The notes under the pieces: model-generated
The model's input: only the letters and a program-made list of their open reading frames with translations
What the model was told of the DNA's origin: nothing
The model's database searches: none
Shown here: piece by piece, positions 34,107 through 43,562 of the stretch
Layout: the number at the start of each line of letters is the position of its first letter
How positions within the stretch are numbered: the stretch's first letter is position 1
Program-made: the position numbers and the translations under genes
Assembly (NCBI GenBank): GCA_002299555.1
Contig: DBOL01000053.1
Coordinates: forward strand, 1 to 48,213
Length of the DNA stretch: 48,213 bases
Direction of reading: 5' to 3'
Source: Candidatus Aminicenantes bacterium UBA647
GTDB taxonomy: Bacteria; Acidobacteriota; Aminicenantia; UBA2199

Positions 34107-34577
34107 TTATTCCTTTCTCACTCCTTTAACAACACTTAACAGGACATATAAATACTTTGATCCTGATAATATCATTGCCCCCCCTATCCCGGTATAAAGA
34201 ACAGAAAGGTAGACTTTGGGAATTGCAGAATGCCTGATGAAAGACCCTGAAATTATCATTATACTTATCAGAACATAACTTCTCCATGGAAAAAAAGAGA
34301 ACAAGCACCTTTTCCCTTCCAGCGGAATTATCCTGAGAATGTTTTTATTGACTATTTTTAAGAATCCGAAAAGATGGATCAGAACTGATAAAAATATTCC
34401 GGCAATTCCCATAACAATTATGGTTTTGATCTCTTTATCCTTTAGCCATGAGTAGGAGAGCGAATTCAGGAAAATCCCAATAAAAACCCATAATAATCCC
34501 GCAATAAGCAGAAGAATATTCTTTGACACACCGGGCTTCCATCGCTCGAGTTCGGAATCAGGTGATCTATAACTCAT
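34107..34577 (-). CDS. small four-helix membrane protein, function unknown
   Basis: 156 residues with four predicted membrane helices (LLLIAGLLWVFIGIFL, IIVMGIAGIFLSVLIHLFGF, SYVLISIMIISGSFI, YLSVLYTGIGGAMILSG) and the family-like segment HSAIPKVYLSVLYTGIGGAMILSGSKY, which I recall from conserved small membrane proteins without known function. No transport or enzyme motif. A TATAAT box ends five bases before the ATG with no Shine-Dalgarno, another possible leaderless mRNA. Monocistronic. Confidence 0.75.
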   Translation of the reverse strand: MSYRSPDSELERWKPGVSKNILLLIAGLLWVFIGIFLNSLSYSWLKDKEIKTIIVMGIAGIFLSVLIHLFGFLKIVNKNILRIIPLEGKRCLFSFFPWRSYVLISIMIISGSFIRHSAIPKVYLSVLYTGIGGAMILSGSKYLYVLLSVVKGVRKE

Positions 34578-34582
34578 CTTAT

Positions 34583-34588
34583 ATTATA
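34583..34588 (-). promoter_or_regulatory. -10 box of the small membrane protein gene
   Basis: TATAAT on the minus strand, five bases before the ATG; TTGTAT 15 bp further upstream (34604-34609) is a possible, short-spaced -35 box. The rest of this 139-bp gap holds nothing else I recognise. Confidence 0.45.
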
Positions 34589-34716
34589 GTACGAAAAAAA
34601 TATATACAAAGATAGTCAATGCTGAGCAGCAGAGCGTAATGGCAGGACTCCTCAACAATGATATTCAACACAATGAAAAAATTTACGCCTTTAATACGTA
34701 ACCAGAAATAAGTCAA

Positions 34717-37290
34717 TCAGTTCTTCATGCCTGAATAATAGATCGAATTGAATAAGAGTTTAAATGTGGCGAAGGTTTGTGCTCTGTGCTGGATCCTTCC
34801 GCCAAAAACGATCACATTCCCCTTATAATAATCAAATACCATTGAAGCTACAGCTCTGTTGAGATATCTTTCACCCTTTAAATATCCACTTATAAGATGA
34901 GGCCCATTGTTGCTGAATCTTGAAACGACCCTCCTTTGTATATTTCCATTTGTCGGCAAAGATGTCCGGAAAGCCGGGCTGTGAGAAAAGAACAGGATAT
35001 TATCCTCTTCCATTCCCCATCCAATTGGATCATCAGTGTTTATTTTAACCTTCAGTATTGAGCCTGGACAATAAAATTTATCCCTCCCGACTCTCTTCAG
35101 AATATTCATAAATGGAAGTTTCAGATCAATTTGGGCAATTTCATAAGAAGAATCAAGAAATATTGCCGTGCCCCCCCTCTTAATGAAATCCTTTAAATTA
35201 GTTAATCCTTTTTCCCCTATTCCTCCTTTGTACCTTGGAGGCATTTTTTCAAAATATTTCCCCCAATACCCCCGGTAGGTTCCTTTCACAATTGTATCTC
35301 TACTCATATCAGGAAATATAATTGCGTCAAATCTCCCCGGAAAACTCTTGGCCTGGATATCTTTGTTATGAATTATTGTATATCTGAATTTGAACTCATC
35401 AAGAACCCACCTTGTCCATCCTTCATCCATACTCGAAAGGAAGGATTGGTAAATTGCGAGCCTGGGGGGGCTGATTTCAATAATAGTACCCGAAGCAAAT
35501 TCATCAGCAATTCCAACCAGTACTCCGGTATCTTTTAACACTTCAGTTAACGAATTTTTACCGAGATCAGATCTTTTGATCACATAATCTCCCTGTTCAA
35601 ATTTCCCTTTTTTTAGATTCCTGAATACCGTTACATTTTTCTTAAAAAGACGATTAACTGCGATCACACTCCGATTGTTCCCAGATGGTAAAACATAATA
35701 AGTTCCGTCTATTTCCGGCAATTCAAATTCATACACAATGCTATCCACTTCTTCAAGATCATTCATGTCCGGATTGAATTTTGCTTCCTCATAGCACACT
35801 CCCATCTGTATTGGAAGTGTCCAGCCTGCAGAATCATACGGTTCAATGATGGGCCCGTCCTTCATGTGCTTGATCTCCGGATATATCTGTTTGCTCATCA
35901 TTACCCTTACATAATTTCCATAAGGCTGTGAAAGTGGAATATAAAAGGACCCGGCCCTGAAGATCTTGTTTCCAATAATCAGATCTTTTTTCACTCTATA
36001 AATTCTCACTCCGCCTTCTTTCATCCTTTTCAGAAAAGAGATCACAGAAGATCTGTTCAATTGAGAATTATTTATCAAATATCCATAGACCGGGCCTTCT
36101 GAGCCCTTTTGGATACTTCTCAATCCACTGGAGAGAAAATTCTCCAAAAAACTTCTCCTGTTCTTTGCAACGATCTCACTCAAAGCTTCAGCGGCTATCA
36201 TTTCATATTCAATTATATCTTTGATTCTCCACCAGCCTCCCTCCCATGGATCAGGGAAATTCACCTGCTTTTTATATTCAGGAAGTCCTTTCGATGCAAC
36301 CCTTAATTCATTCGGATCAATATAAAGAGGGGAAGCAATTGCAACACTTGCAAGCTCAGTCAGAATGCCGACAACATTCTTGTACCATGCTGTATTCTTT
36401 GAACCTCCCGGCCAGTAAGCATCAAATGCATAACCTGAGGCAACTCCCTTTTTACCATTTTCCTGAAGTTTAAGTGCCATAAAAGATCCAATGATATCCG
36501 TTTCTCTGAGAAGCAGGGGGTCAAGATTTTCATTGATCGGATCCTTGAATGGAGGGACGAACATTCTGGGGCCGGTCACTCCCATCTGGTGCATATCAAG
36601 AAAAACCTGAGGGAAATATTTTTTATGTAGTACAGAGTTAACCACCTTTGTTTCTTTCAGGTTTAACATGAAAAAATCCCTATTTGTGTCATGCCCTGCA
36701 TAATGGTGATATAGATAAGGAAGCGGACCACCTTCAAATTCTGTACCCAGATTATTCTCATACCATTCAGATACCATTATATTTCCATCCGGATTGATGG
36801 ACGGCATTAGTATTATTACAGTATTCTTCAGGATATTCTCAATCTCAGGATCTGAACTTAAAGCATATTTATGAGCAAGGATCATCATCATTTGTGCTGA
36901 AGCTATTTCAGTAGAATGGATCGTTCCGGTAATCAGAATAAATACTTTCCCATTCAAAATAAGTTGATCTCTCTCAGACTTGCTCAATCTATCCGGATTT
37001 GCAAGTTTTCTGTTTATTTCTATAAGTTTACTAAGATCTTTTATATTATTGGATGAAGAGATAAATGAAAGGATCATGGGATTACCTCTTGTCGACATAC
37101 CTTCATTAATAGTTTTGACCCTTCCTGAATTTTCACCGAGATATTTCATATACTTAACTATTCCATCATAGTGAATGAGAACCCGATCATCCCCGATCTT
37201 CTTCTTAAAATAATCTCCGGGGGTGGTCAGTGAAAAAAGTGTAGCACTTAGAATCAGAATAAAAATAATAACACTGATTTTCTTTAACAT
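34717..37290 (-). CDS. secreted M14-family zinc carboxypeptidase with C-terminal amidotransferase-like domain
   Basis: 857 residues. A signal peptide (about 1-20) sends it out of the cytoplasm. The peptidase domain has zinc ligands H125 and E128 (HSTE), the substrate-binding N203-R204, third ligand H234 in DMHQMG and the catalytic Glu312 in ILTELAS, so it should be active. The C-terminal 300 residues resemble the class I glutamine-amidotransferase-like module (FDAIIFPDMS, FIKRGGTAIFLDSS) attached to large M14 peptidases in Bacteroidetes and relatives. GGAGG ribosome site. Likely trims peptides in the periplasm or outside as part of protein use. Confidence 0.92.
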   Translation of the reverse strand: MLKKISVIIFILILSATLFSLTTPGDYFKKKIGDDRVLIHYDGIVKYMKYLGENSGRVKTINEGMSTRGNPMILSFISSSNNIKDLSKLIEINRKLANPDRLSKSERDQLILNGKVFILITGTIHSTEIASAQMMMILAHKYALSSDPEIENILKNTVIILMPSINPDGNIMVSEWYENNLGTEFEGGPLPYLYHHYAGHDTNRDFFMLNLKETKVVNSVLHKKYFPQVFLDMHQMGVTGPRMFVPPFKDPINENLDPLLLRETDIIGSFMALKLQENGKKGVASGYAFDAYWPGGSKNTAWYKNVVGILTELASVAIASPLYIDPNELRVASKGLPEYKKQVNFPDPWEGGWWRIKDIIEYEMIAAEALSEIVAKNRRSFLENFLSSGLRSIQKGSEGPVYGYLINNSQLNRSSVISFLKRMKEGGVRIYRVKKDLIIGNKIFRAGSFYIPLSQPYGNYVRVMMSKQIYPEIKHMKDGPIIEPYDSAGWTLPIQMGVCYEEAKFNPDMNDLEEVDSIVYEFELPEIDGTYYVLPSGNNRSVIAVNRLFKKNVTVFRNLKKGKFEQGDYVIKRSDLGKNSLTEVLKDTGVLVGIADEFASGTIIEISPPRLAIYQSFLSSMDEGWTRWVLDEFKFRYTIIHNKDIQAKSFPGRFDAIIFPDMSRDTIVKGTYRGYWGKYFEKMPPRYKGGIGEKGLTNLKDFIKRGGTAIFLDSSYEIAQIDLKLPFMNILKRVGRDKFYCPGSILKVKINTDDPIGWGMEEDNILFFSHSPAFRTSLPTNGNIQRRVVSRFSNNGPHLISGYLKGERYLNRAVASMVFDYYKGNVIVFGGRIQHRAQTFATFKLLFNSIYYSGMKN

Positions 37291-37319
37291 GATAATCCTC
37301 CATTAATATATAATTAATT

Positions 37320-37347
37320 AATATAACTCTCCTGAATAAAAATTCAA
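37320..37347 (-). promoter_or_regulatory. possible promoter of the M14 peptidase gene
   Basis: TTGAAT (37342-37347) and TATATT (37320-37325) on the minus strand, 16-bp spacer, about 30 bases before the ATG. Confidence 0.45.
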
Positions 37348-37357
37348 AGCCCTTAAA

Positions 37358-38521
37358 TCATTTTCTTTTAACTATTTCAGATTCAGGAGGAGAAGGAATG
37401 GGGCGATAAAAGAACCGCTCTGCGATCTCGTATATCACAATTGAGGGTTTCTCTCGCTCTATCAGGTCAGGGAAAAAATTGAACCCCCAGTCTAGTAAAA
37501 ATATTATCTCGCAAAAGGAGGTTGACATATATTTTTTCAATCCATTTCCAAATGAATCATGGATCATTATTGTTTTTGGAAGCATCCCGTTCTTATTACG
37601 AAAAACAGATGTTCTGACTTTTTTGTATTTAAAATTTTTTAACCGGGACTGAATGATCTTTTCCCCGGAAGGAGTAAACAATCTCCTGATTTTCTCTTTG
37701 TATAGTGATCTGTTTAGGGCAAGCATTGATGCCAGATCTGTCCTTGAAGCTCCTGCCATTTCCCTTTTAGGAAAATCTTCAAAAGGGGTCGGTGTAATAC
37801 ATTTGAATAATTCAGAAAAATATTTCACTATTTCTCTATAAGCCAGCCAGGCACCATAATGATTCCAATGGGAGTCTGTTCTGTGATATACCTCCCGGTT
37901 AACTTTTTTTGAAAGGAGAAGGTCTCTCAGGTTCAGGACTTGTACATCCGAGTTGTTAGATAAATACTCTGTCAGCTGCTCTGCTCTGACACCACCCGTA
38001 ACCTTTCTATAACTGTCGGGGAGATGCTCAGAATAGATCGTACTTTTATTAGGGACAATAACTATAAGAAATTTGATCTCCCTTTTTTTCAGGAATTGAT
38101 ATCTTTCATTAAATATTTTAAACCAATATTCTAATTCACCTTTTTTGAATTTTTCAATTGAGACCGAATAATCTATCTCCTTACCACTTTCATTTAACCT
38201 TTTTAAAAAGAGCCATTTTTTTTTTCCTACTATCACTCTGTCTACAGGAGATATTCCAAGATACTTTGCATAAAAATAATTCCGTTCTGACAATAACAGA
38301 CTCCTGAAGGGAAAGCTTTTTTCAAAATATTTTTCAAATTCTTTAAGTCCTTTCTGAAACACTTTTTCGTAAAAAGATATTGAGTTGGATTTTTTCCTGT
38401 TCTCTCTCAGATTCCTGCTTTCCCCGATCCCTGTCAGTTTGAACAGGATTGGGAGAGAGATCAACAAAATAAATATCACCGTATATTTTTTACTTAATAT
38501 ATTTCTCAATATTCCTTTCAT
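37358..38521 (-). CDS. AlgJ/AlgX-like SGNH polysaccharide O-acetyltransferase
   Basis: 387 residues. A signal-anchor helix (13-30) is followed by a periplasmic SGNH-type domain: the RVIVGKKKWLFLK start, FLIVIVPNKSTIYSEHLPD, the Asp-His pair D216-S-H218 in RTDSHWNHYGAW, and the nucleophile Ser323 in IHDSFGN. These match AlgJ/AlgX of alginate acetylation and WssH-I type systems. It lies seven bases after the MBOAT gene, its normal partner, which passes acetyl groups across the membrane. No polysaccharide synthase is in the window, so the polymer is unknown. AGG four bases from the ATG is a weak ribosome site. Confidence 0.88.
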   Translation of the reverse strand: MKGILRNILSKKYTVIFILLISLPILFKLTGIGESRNLRENRKKSNSISFYEKVFQKGLKEFEKYFEKSFPFRSLLLSERNYFYAKYLGISPVDRVIVGKKKWLFLKRLNESGKEIDYSVSIEKFKKGELEYWFKIFNERYQFLKKREIKFLIVIVPNKSTIYSEHLPDSYRKVTGGVRAEQLTEYLSNNSDVQVLNLRDLLLSKKVNREVYHRTDSHWNHYGAWLAYREIVKYFSELFKCITPTPFEDFPKREMAGASRTDLASMLALNRSLYKEKIRRLFTPSGEKIIQSRLKNFKYKKVRTSVFRNKNGMLPKTIMIHDSFGNGLKKYMSTSFCEIIFLLDWGFNFFPDLIEREKPSIVIYEIAERFFYRPIPSPPESEIVKRK

Positions 38522-38528
38522 GATTTAC

Positions 38529-40022
38529 CTAGAACCTGAAATAGATAAAGGGAGAATATGTCCCCCCTAATATGGCCATAATGCTTACAATAAAGACACC
38601 TGTAAAAAACAAAAAGTAAGATATTTCTGAAAATGTATGGAATACGGATCGAACACTTCCTGGAAATTTATCAACAAAGAGCGGAGAGACACGAACCTTT
38701 ATAATGCTGAATATAGGGAACGAAACCAGAATCCCTGCAATTATAGCGATAACAATTTCTGTATTTGCATATAGTGATACAAAATACCTCGTCCCCTCCC
38801 CATTTCCGAATCCTGACATTGAACTTAATAGATCATACGCATATGAAGTATCCGGAGCACGAAAAATAGCCCAGCCAACTACTACAACGAGTAATGCATA
38901 TAGCACTCGTAAAGGTTTCCAAACTTTTTTTTTCAGGAATTTCCCTAATTTCCAATGTTCTATTATAAGAAAAAAACCATGGAATAAACCCCACAGAAGA
39001 AAAGTCCATTCTGCTCCATGCCAGATCCCGCAAACCAACATGGTAAGAAATGAAGCAGTATAATAGGCAATATCCTCTACCTTGATCCCGAACCTGGTGT
39101 CTTTGTCTATCTTTCTCATCATTTTGTAAGCAACAGGGAGAAAGATATATATTTGCAACCAAAGAGATAAGGATATATGCCATCTTTTCCAGAAATCTTT
39201 GATAGAAATTGCAATATACGGATAATTAAAATTTTCGGGAATATTAAATCCAAGCATCCTTCCGAGCCCGATAGCCATATCTGTATATCCTGAAAAATCC
39301 ATGAATATCTGCAGCGTAAATGTAAGCACCCCAACCCATGCCAGCCCGAATGTAAGATCTCCCGATGGGATCTCAAAAATCCCGTTAACACATTTTGCAA
39401 GTGTATCAGCGATCAGTACTTTTTTCCCCAGTCCATAAACAAATCTTTTTGCCCCCTCCTCGAAAGACGACATGAACCTGCTACCGGTCACCTCTGAAAT
39501 GAATTTGTGATGGAAAGTGATCGGTCCCGAAAGCACCTTTGGGAAAAAAGAGAAAATAAAGGCAACATCTACAGGATCTTTTAAAACAATATCTTTATTC
39601 CTGTGAGTATCCACAAGATATGAGATCGCAACGAATGTAAAGAATGATATTCCAATAGGAAACCCGGATGGAAGAAGTGAACGAAAACTCTCCATTTCAG
39701 TCCCGGACAATGATTCAATATTATCAATGATAAAACCGGAGTATTTATAGAACGTCAGGATGAGAATGTTTACCAGAACACCTGCAGATGTGATCCTGAG
39801 GGATGATCTTTCTTTGGATGTCCCTGAGATTATGAGTCCGAATATCCAATTTATAATTATTGAGAACAGGAGAACGATCGACAGGCCCCCCATTCCGAAA
39901 AAATAGAAGAAAAATCCTGTTAGAACAAGGAAATATTTTTTTGATCTGTCCTTGAGGATATTTCCAAAGAATAAAACAAATGGAAGAAATAAAAACAAAA
40001 ATATAAGTGAGCCGAATTGCAT
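38529..40022 (-). CDS. MBOAT family membrane O-acyltransferase (AlgI-like)
   Basis: 497 residues with about ten or eleven membrane helices. The MBOAT signature is complete: FNYPYIAISIKDFWKRWHISLSLWL with H282, and the catalytic His335 in CGIWHGAEWTFLLWGLFHG. It is thought to move acetyl groups from a cytosolic donor through the inner membrane to a periplasmic acceptor such as the AlgJ-like protein encoded next. First gene of a two-gene operon; no clear Shine-Dalgarno. The modified substrate is probably a secreted polysaccharide. Confidence 0.93.
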   Translation of the reverse strand: MQFGSLIFLFLFLPFVLFFGNILKDRSKKYFLVLTGFFFYFFGMGGLSIVLLFSIIINWIFGLIISGTSKERSSLRITSAGVLVNILILTFYKYSGFIIDNIESLSGTEMESFRSLLPSGFPIGISFFTFVAISYLVDTHRNKDIVLKDPVDVAFIFSFFPKVLSGPITFHHKFISEVTGSRFMSSFEEGAKRFVYGLGKKVLIADTLAKCVNGIFEIPSGDLTFGLAWVGVLTFTLQIFMDFSGYTDMAIGLGRMLGFNIPENFNYPYIAISIKDFWKRWHISLSLWLQIYIFLPVAYKMMRKIDKDTRFGIKVEDIAYYTASFLTMLVCGIWHGAEWTFLLWGLFHGFFLIIEHWKLGKFLKKKVWKPLRVLYALLVVVVGWAIFRAPDTSYAYDLLSSMSGFGNGEGTRYFVSLYANTEIVIAIIAGILVSFPIFSIIKVRVSPLFVDKFPGSVRSVFHTFSEISYFLFFTGVFIVSIMAILGGTYSPFIYFRF

Positions 40023-40085
40023 TCTTTATGATCCCATTTTCAAATGTTGACTATATCATAAGCTATCTGACATATCCATTTGTGG

Positions 40086-40808
40086 TTATACAACTTTTCT
40101 GCAGACAAGTATCACCCTTTCTGATTTTTCTTCCCAATCTGACCCTGTATAATCTCCGAATATTTTCACAACTTCAAGACCATTAGAATTCATCATTTCA
40201 ACAAGTTCATTTTTCGAATACATTCTCACTGTTTCGAAATATTCTTTCTTGCCGGAGTCACTTCCAATAATAATCTTCTTGTTGATCCTGCCTCCTTTTA
40301 TATATCTTTCCTCCTTAACAACAACCCCATCAATAATTCTTGTGCTGCTCTCTTTTTCGCGAGTATTCTTTATAAAATCTGAATTGAAAAAATCTAACCA
40401 GAACAGTCCACGGGGATTAAGTGAGTTATAAACTCCTGAAATAACTTTCCTGTCCTCCTTCTCATCTTCAAAATATCCGAAACTTGTGAAGAGAGAAAGT
40501 ATAAGATCATAATTGCCGGATATTTCCCTCATATCACACACTCTCAGTTTCAGCCCCGGGAATTTCTCTTTCCCGCTTTTTATCAGGGTTTCGGACAGAT
40601 CTAAGCCGGTAATGTTATAACCTTTATTATTAAATAAATAAGAGTATCTCCCCTCTCCACATGCCAGGTCAAGGATCTTCCATCCCTTTTCCGGCACAAC
40701 TTCCCTCAGGATCAGGTTAAATTGGAGCCCTGCATCCTCCATGTCTCGGTGTTTATAGATCAGAAGATAATTTTCATCAAACCAGTCATTGAACCACTCT
40801 TTAGCCAT
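40086..40808 (-). CDS. class I SAM-dependent methyltransferase
   Basis: 240 residues. SAM motif I is ILDLACGEGRYSYLF, then GLDLSETLI, the acidic CDMREISGNYDLILSLFTSFGYF and LNPRGLFWLDFF. The C-terminal 90 residues have the beta-hairpin and EYFETVRMYSKNELVEMMNSNGLEVV ending typical of small-molecule methyltransferases (Methyltransf_25 type). It starts 13 bases after the MBL-fold gene and is likely cotranscribed with it. Substrate not readable. Confidence 0.85.
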   Translation of the reverse strand: MAKEWFNDWFDENYLLIYKHRDMEDAGLQFNLILREVVPEKGWKILDLACGEGRYSYLFNNKGYNITGLDLSETLIKSGKEKFPGLKLRVCDMREISGNYDLILSLFTSFGYFEDEKEDRKVISGVYNSLNPRGLFWLDFFNSDFIKNTREKESSTRIIDGVVVKEERYIKGGRINKKIIIGSDSGKKEYFETVRMYSKNELVEMMNSNGLEVVKIFGDYTGSDWEEKSERVILVCRKVV

Positions 40809-40821
40809 AAGTTATCAGTTA

Positions 40822-41457
40822 TTATTGGATCCCATGCTCAACTTTATATGTTGCCCAATTCTGTTTAAGCCATAGAAAATCTTCAAATTTATTTAGCCGC
40901 ATTATAAAAGGATTTGTTTTTAATTCATTATCGATAGTTGATGATGGAGCTATACCATAATTATGTCCCGGCCATACTTTTAAATGCCCTGGAAGTGACA
41001 TAAGTTTTTTAAGGCTCTCAAATTCTACTTTTGCTTCCTCTTCAGTGTAGGTCCCCCCCACTTTTCCGACAAACAGAGTATCTCCGGTAACAAGATTTTC
41101 CCCGGCCTTTATACATATTGAATCAGGGGTATGTCCGGGAGTATGAATGAACTCGAAAGAGATATTTCCGACATTTAATACTGCACCATCATTAACTCCC
41201 AGGTCCCCTCCTCCACCTTCAAAAGTTACGAGCTTTGCTCCTGTACGATTTTTCAAATATTCATTCCCGCCCGTATGATCAGGATGGGAGTGAGTATTGA
41301 AAATATATTGAAGCTCAAGGCTATGTTTTTTTATCTCATTTAATACCGGAACCGGATCAGGTGAAGGATCTGAAACAGCTGCCAACTTTGTCTCCTCACA
41401 ATAGATCAGATAGGAGAAATTCCTATCCCCACCTGAATTGATCTGTTTAAATATCAT
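40822..41457 (-). CDS. metallo-beta-lactamase-fold hydrolase, glyoxalase II-like
   Basis: 211 residues. All ligands of a binuclear metal site are present: H56-x-H58-x-D60-H61 in THSHPDHTGG, H109 in HTPGHTPDS, D126 in GDTLFVG and H165 in PGHNYG. The short form without the glutathione-binding C-terminal domain resembles GloB-like and persulfide dioxygenase-related hydrolases. In a bacillithiol-making cell the natural thioester or persulfide could be a bacillithiol derivative, but this is inference. GGGGGC precedes the ATG, and a good promoter lies upstream. Confidence 0.9.
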   Translation of the reverse strand: MIFKQINSGGDRNFSYLIYCEETKLAAVSDPSPDPVPVLNEIKKHSLELQYIFNTHSHPDHTGGNEYLKNRTGAKLVTFEGGGGDLGVNDGAVLNVGNISFEFIHTPGHTPDSICIKAGENLVTGDTLFVGKVGGTYTEEEAKVEFESLKKLMSLPGHLKVWPGHNYGIAPSSTIDNELKTNPFIMRLNKFEDFLWLKQNWATYKVEHGIQ

Positions 41458-41474
41458 TTTGCCCCCATTGGAAA

Positions 41475-41503
41475 AGTATAGCGAATTATTCTTTATCGGT
41501 CAA
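41475..41503 (-). promoter_or_regulatory. promoter of the MBL-methyltransferase pair
   Basis: TTGACC (41498-41503) and TATACT (41475-41480) on the minus strand with a 17-bp spacer, about 17 bases before the start codon. Confidence 0.65.
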
Positions 41504-41589
41504 AACAGGAGTTGTTATTTCCAGGTTTTATATCAAGCATCAACTAACTGACAATTCATTAAGGAGTGATTCTCCTGTGGAGAAATAAA

Positions 41590-41609
41590 GGGCCCGGAAG
41601 ACCGGGCCC
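41590..41609 (-). terminator. GC-rich terminator hairpin after oligoendopeptidase F
   Basis: Perfect eight-base stem GGGCCCGG/CCGGGCCC with a four-base loop, 13 bases past the stop codon and followed on the minus strand by TTTATTTCT. It probably ends the five-gene operon. Confidence 0.75.
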
Positions 41610-41622
41610 CTATTTACTAATA

Positions 41623-43548
41623 TTAAATTTTATTCTTTTTTTTAAGTCTTTTTACTATCTTTTCCATTTCAGTAACAAGATAGTTGAGGCGTTTAAATGC
41701 CTTAAGATAAGGATCTGCCGTTGTCATATCAACCCCGGCTGTCTTAAGGATATCAAGTGGAGGACGACTCCCGCCTGCACTGATAAAATCGAGATATTTA
41801 TTTATATTCTGTTTCTTGTTCTTCCCATTTAGAATTGTATCAGCAAGTGCCATCGAGGCGATAATTCCAGTGCTGTAAGTGTAGACATAATAGTTAAGGA
41901 AAAAGTGAGGTATTCCTGCCCATTCATTCCTTATAAAGTCCCCCACTTTAACAACCCCCTTCTCATGCCCGTAATAGAGTCTTGTCAATTCCAAATATTT
42001 CTGGTCAAGAACATCTGCAGTTAGAGTTTTGCCCTGTTCGGCCATTTTGTGAATTGTAAGTTCGAATTCTGCAAATAATGTCTGTCTGTATAGTGTCCCT
42101 CTAAACCCTTCAATATATTCATCGAGGAGGAATAATTTGAAAAGGTCATCCTTCTCATTTTTCAGCAGGTAATTAATAAGAAGACTTTCATTAAATGTTG
42201 ATGCGATCTCAGCAAGGAAAGTTGCATAATTTGAATTTGTAAAATGCTGCTTTTTCGAAGTGAACCATGAATGCATTGCATGACCAAGTTCATGAGCCAG
42301 AGTTGACACATCAGAATAGGAGCCGTCATAATTCATTTTTACAAAAGGGTGAACATCATAAAGTCCGCTTGAGTAAGCTCCGGACTGTTTCCCTTTATTA
42401 GGATATATATCAATCCATTTCTCATCAAATGCTTTCCTGAGCCCTTTCTCATATTCAGCTCCCAGAGGTTTCATAACTTTGATGATCAGATCTTTTGCCT
42501 CATCATAAGTATACAATTTGTCAACTTTAGCTACTGCTGACGCATAGATGTCTTCATATTTATACTCTTTAAGTTTCAGGAGCTCTTTCTTCAGTTTCAG
42601 ATACCTGTGAAGAGGTTCAAGGTTTTCCTTTGTATATTTGATCAGGTTATGGTAAACACTAGTATCAATTGAGCTCGGATAAAGTTTTGCTTTCAATGTA
42701 TTTTCAAATTTCCCAACCTTCGAATTGAAAACATGCTTTTTCATCTCTGCATCAATAAGAACTGCAAATGTTTTTTCAAACATTCTGTGGTTACCCCAGT
42801 ATTTTCTCATAACCTTACTTCTGAGATCCGGGTTCTTGGATTTTCTGTATTTAGCATAATTAGAATAATTCAATTCAACTTCTTTTCCATCTGCAAGTTT
42901 TATTTTTGCATTGGGCATTTCAACATTATTCAGAATACCTGATGCCCTGCTGGGAGCACCGCTGAACAATCCTGTCAGGGAAACTATCCTCTGCTGATCA
43001 GGAGGGAGAACATGAGCTTTCATCCTCAGCACTTCTTCAATCTCAAAACTGTATACTTTAAGTCCCGCTTCCTGCTTCACATATTCAGCAAATTTCTCTC
43101 CACCCAGTTTCAGAATGTCTGAATTAATGAAAGAGGTCATTGATCCGATCTTTATAAAATATGACCTCATCTGTCCCTTCATTTTCTGAAATTCAGGATT
43201 ACCCAAATCCATATTACTTCTATTGCTTGCATATGAATAAAGTTTGTAACCTTTACGGTAAACATTACTGAGAGTATCAAAGAATTTCAACATATTTTTT
43301 GCAGATGATGTCCATTCCTTTGATGCTTCATCGATCTGAGGGATCATTTTTTCAAACACTTTAGTCCCTTTCTGCCAGGCTTCAACAGATGGGAAAATAT
43401 CACTGATCTTCCACTTGAACTCTTCAGGCACCTTAGCCCTTTCAGTTGTAGAAAAATCGGGAATATCCTTTGATGAACTGAATCCCGAAGTTGGTAATAT
43501 CAATCCTGCGAATAACAAAACAATAAAAATCTTTTTAATTATACTCAT
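41623..43548 (-). CDS. secreted oligoendopeptidase F (M3B family)
   Basis: 641 residues. The catalytic zinc motif is H419-E-L-G-H423 in TLAHELGHAMHSWF, with E447 in FLAEIAS as the third ligand; the long helical domains and the C-terminal YTYSTGIIASMALAD segment are typical of PepF. Unlike classical cytosolic PepF it has a clear signal peptide (about 1-24, ...LILPTSGFS), so it should work in the periplasm or outside, cutting medium-length peptides. GGAGG ribosome site, 14 bases after the thioredoxin-like gene. Confidence 0.95.
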   Translation of the reverse strand: MSIIKKIFIVLLFAGLILPTSGFSSSKDIPDFSTTERAKVPEEFKWKISDIFPSVEAWQKGTKVFEKMIPQIDEASKEWTSSAKNMLKFFDTLSNVYRKGYKLYSYASNRSNMDLGNPEFQKMKGQMRSYFIKIGSMTSFINSDILKLGGEKFAEYVKQEAGLKVYSFEIEEVLRMKAHVLPPDQQRIVSLTGLFSGAPSRASGILNNVEMPNAKIKLADGKEVELNYSNYAKYRKSKNPDLRSKVMRKYWGNHRMFEKTFAVLIDAEMKKHVFNSKVGKFENTLKAKLYPSSIDTSVYHNLIKYTKENLEPLHRYLKLKKELLKLKEYKYEDIYASAVAKVDKLYTYDEAKDLIIKVMKPLGAEYEKGLRKAFDEKWIDIYPNKGKQSGAYSSGLYDVHPFVKMNYDGSYSDVSTLAHELGHAMHSWFTSKKQHFTNSNYATFLAEIASTFNESLLINYLLKNEKDDLFKLFLLDEYIEGFRGTLYRQTLFAEFELTIHKMAEQGKTLTADVLDQKYLELTRLYYGHEKGVVKVGDFIRNEWAGIPHFFLNYYVYTYSTGIIASMALADTILNGKNKKQNINKYLDFISAGGSRPPLDILKTAGVDMTTADPYLKAFKRLNYLVTEMEKIVKRLKKKNKI

Positions 43549-43562
43549 TAAATTTCCTCCAT

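Noticed and set aside
34682..34701. Short inverted repeat TTACG...CGTAA after the M14 peptidase gene
   Set aside because: Five-base arms with a nine-base loop in AT-rich DNA are expected by chance, and no T-run follows.
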